Part shown: in pieces, positions 63,425 through 64,000 of the stretch
Layout: each line of letters begins with the position of its first letter
Numbering within the stretch: position 1 is the first letter of the stretch
NCBI RefSeq assembly: GCF_009363255.1
Contig: NZ_CP045318.1
Coordinates: forward strand, 33,501-97,500
From: Roseivivax sp. THAF197b
GTDB taxonomy: Bacteria; Pseudomonadota; Alphaproteobacteria; Rhodobacterales; Rhodobacteraceae
DNA: 64,000 nucleotides
Direction of reading: 5' to 3'
The notes under the pieces: generated by a model
The model's input: only the letters and a program-made list of their open reading frames with translations
The model's database searches: none
Told to the model about the DNA's origin: nothing
Made by a program: the position numbers and the translations under genes

Positions 63425-64000
63425 TTGCGGTCTTCGGCCCTACTGAGGCGACGGTGCCCGGATAGCTGCCGGATTTGCGGGCAAGCTAGGGGAAGAAGAT
63501 TGCGTATTGACGCGAGGTCCGCGAAAGAAATTTGCCACAACGCGCTGAAAACATAGAAAAATCGGGAAATTCGGAAAAAATGCGATTTTCTTCGATTTTC
63601 CACTTGCGGGTTTGAGTGGGTAGCCGTAGAAGCCCCTTCACCGGCGGCGCTGAGGCGCGGTTGGGACGCCAGACGGGGCGGCGCTGAGGCGGAGACGCTG
63701 AGGGGTTGGGTTACGAGGCGGATAACATTAGAGGCAGATCTGGGCGGGCGCGCCGTTTAAGTTAGGGCGCAACGGTCTGGTTTTTGTCTCTGGCTCTTTG
63801 ACATTGCTGGTATCTGAAGAGATATGTGGGCGGTTTGGTTCGTTTCGATGGATCAACGTCTGTATATCGCGCTCTTAGGACTTCGGTTCGATGATAGAGT
63901 GTCAGCTTCACTGTTTGAACGGACTTCGGTTTCCATTGGAAACTGATGTACATCAAACAGATGACTCATCGATCCTTAGCCGGATCGATGGATGTGCAGA
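63425..64000 (+). promoter_or_regulatory. rRNA operon promoter and leader (16S gene expected beyond the edge)
   Basis: 576 bp without protein genes. AT-rich tracts at about 63540-63602 resemble an UP element. TTGCGG at 63604-63609, a 17-bp spacer and TAGAAG at 63627-63632 form the core promoter. The 15-bp repeat GGCGGCGCTGAGGCG occurs at 63643-63657 and 63677-63691. A boxA-like GCTCTTTGACA is at 63793-63803. Leader hairpins CTGTTTGA/TCAAACAG (63911-63960) and CATCGATCC/GGATCGATG (63967-63990) follow. The order promoter-boxA-stems is that of Rhodobacteraceae rrn leaders as I recall them. Confidence 0.8.

Overview
The window is a GC-rich chromosomal stretch from an alphaproteobacterium, most likely a Rhodobacteraceae (Roseobacter-group) marine bacterium. 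The basis is inference from content: a ChrR/RpoE singlet-oxygen sigma system beside a DUF1365/MFS/DUF3833/SDR operon, an fhs-chorismate mutase-folD operon, a pyruvate dehydrogenase operon with lipoylated E2 and E3, many TRAP/ABC/TTT solute-binding proteins, and an rRNA leader at the right edge that looks like those of this family.

Left part (1-5.3 kb): a TRAP binding protein and a shikimate dehydrogenase face a TetR regulator. Next comes an IS3-family element with recognisable terminal repeats and a slippery heptamer. It abuts the 3' remnant of a helix-turn-helix protein that has lost its start. A terminator-bounded AT-richer gap may hold a small RNA.

Galactoside island (5.3-18.9 kb): on the minus strand lie a sugar-binding protein, two permeases, a GH36 alpha-galactosidase and galM. 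Divergently lie an IclR regulator, the ABC ATPase, galE, galT, galK and a GH42 beta-galactosidase. Together they give import, hydrolysis and the Leloir pathway for galactosides.

Decaying tricarboxylate region (19-22.9 kb): a TctE/TctD-like two-component system with an apparent 2-bp frameshift at the kinase start, an intact TctC binding protein, then a chimeric scar joining the first ~53 codons of tctA to the last ~98 codons of a tcuB-like gene.

Oxidoreductase region (23-31 kb): two medium-chain reductases, an SDR, a DUF1330 protein and a luciferase-like monooxygenase pseudogene (two frameshifts and a stop), with LysR and TetR regulators. The TetR gene has a striking pair of operator palindromes. 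An alpha/beta hydrolase and a GNAT enzyme follow.

Housekeeping block (30.8-45.7 kb): folD, chorismate mutase and fhs (one-carbon metabolism), a 2-hydroxyacid dehydrogenase, a rhodanese plus persulfide-dioxygenase-like pair, mutL-rmuC, and aceE-aceF-lpdA ending in a textbook terminator.

Stress block (45.8-51.8 kb): chrR-rpoE and a divergent five-gene operon with overlapping, often non-ATG starts. Then come dinB, a Nudix hydrolase, a small hypothetical, pyrF, a 621-residue membrane-anchored, extremely acidic, lysine-free low-complexity protein (the most unusual gene here), clpB behind a sigma-32-type promoter, a tiny zinc-ribbon membrane protein, two fasciclin-domain proteins, a DUF302 protein and msrPQ. 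The last ~450 bp hold a probable rrn promoter, boxA and leader hairpins, with the 16S gene expected just beyond the window.
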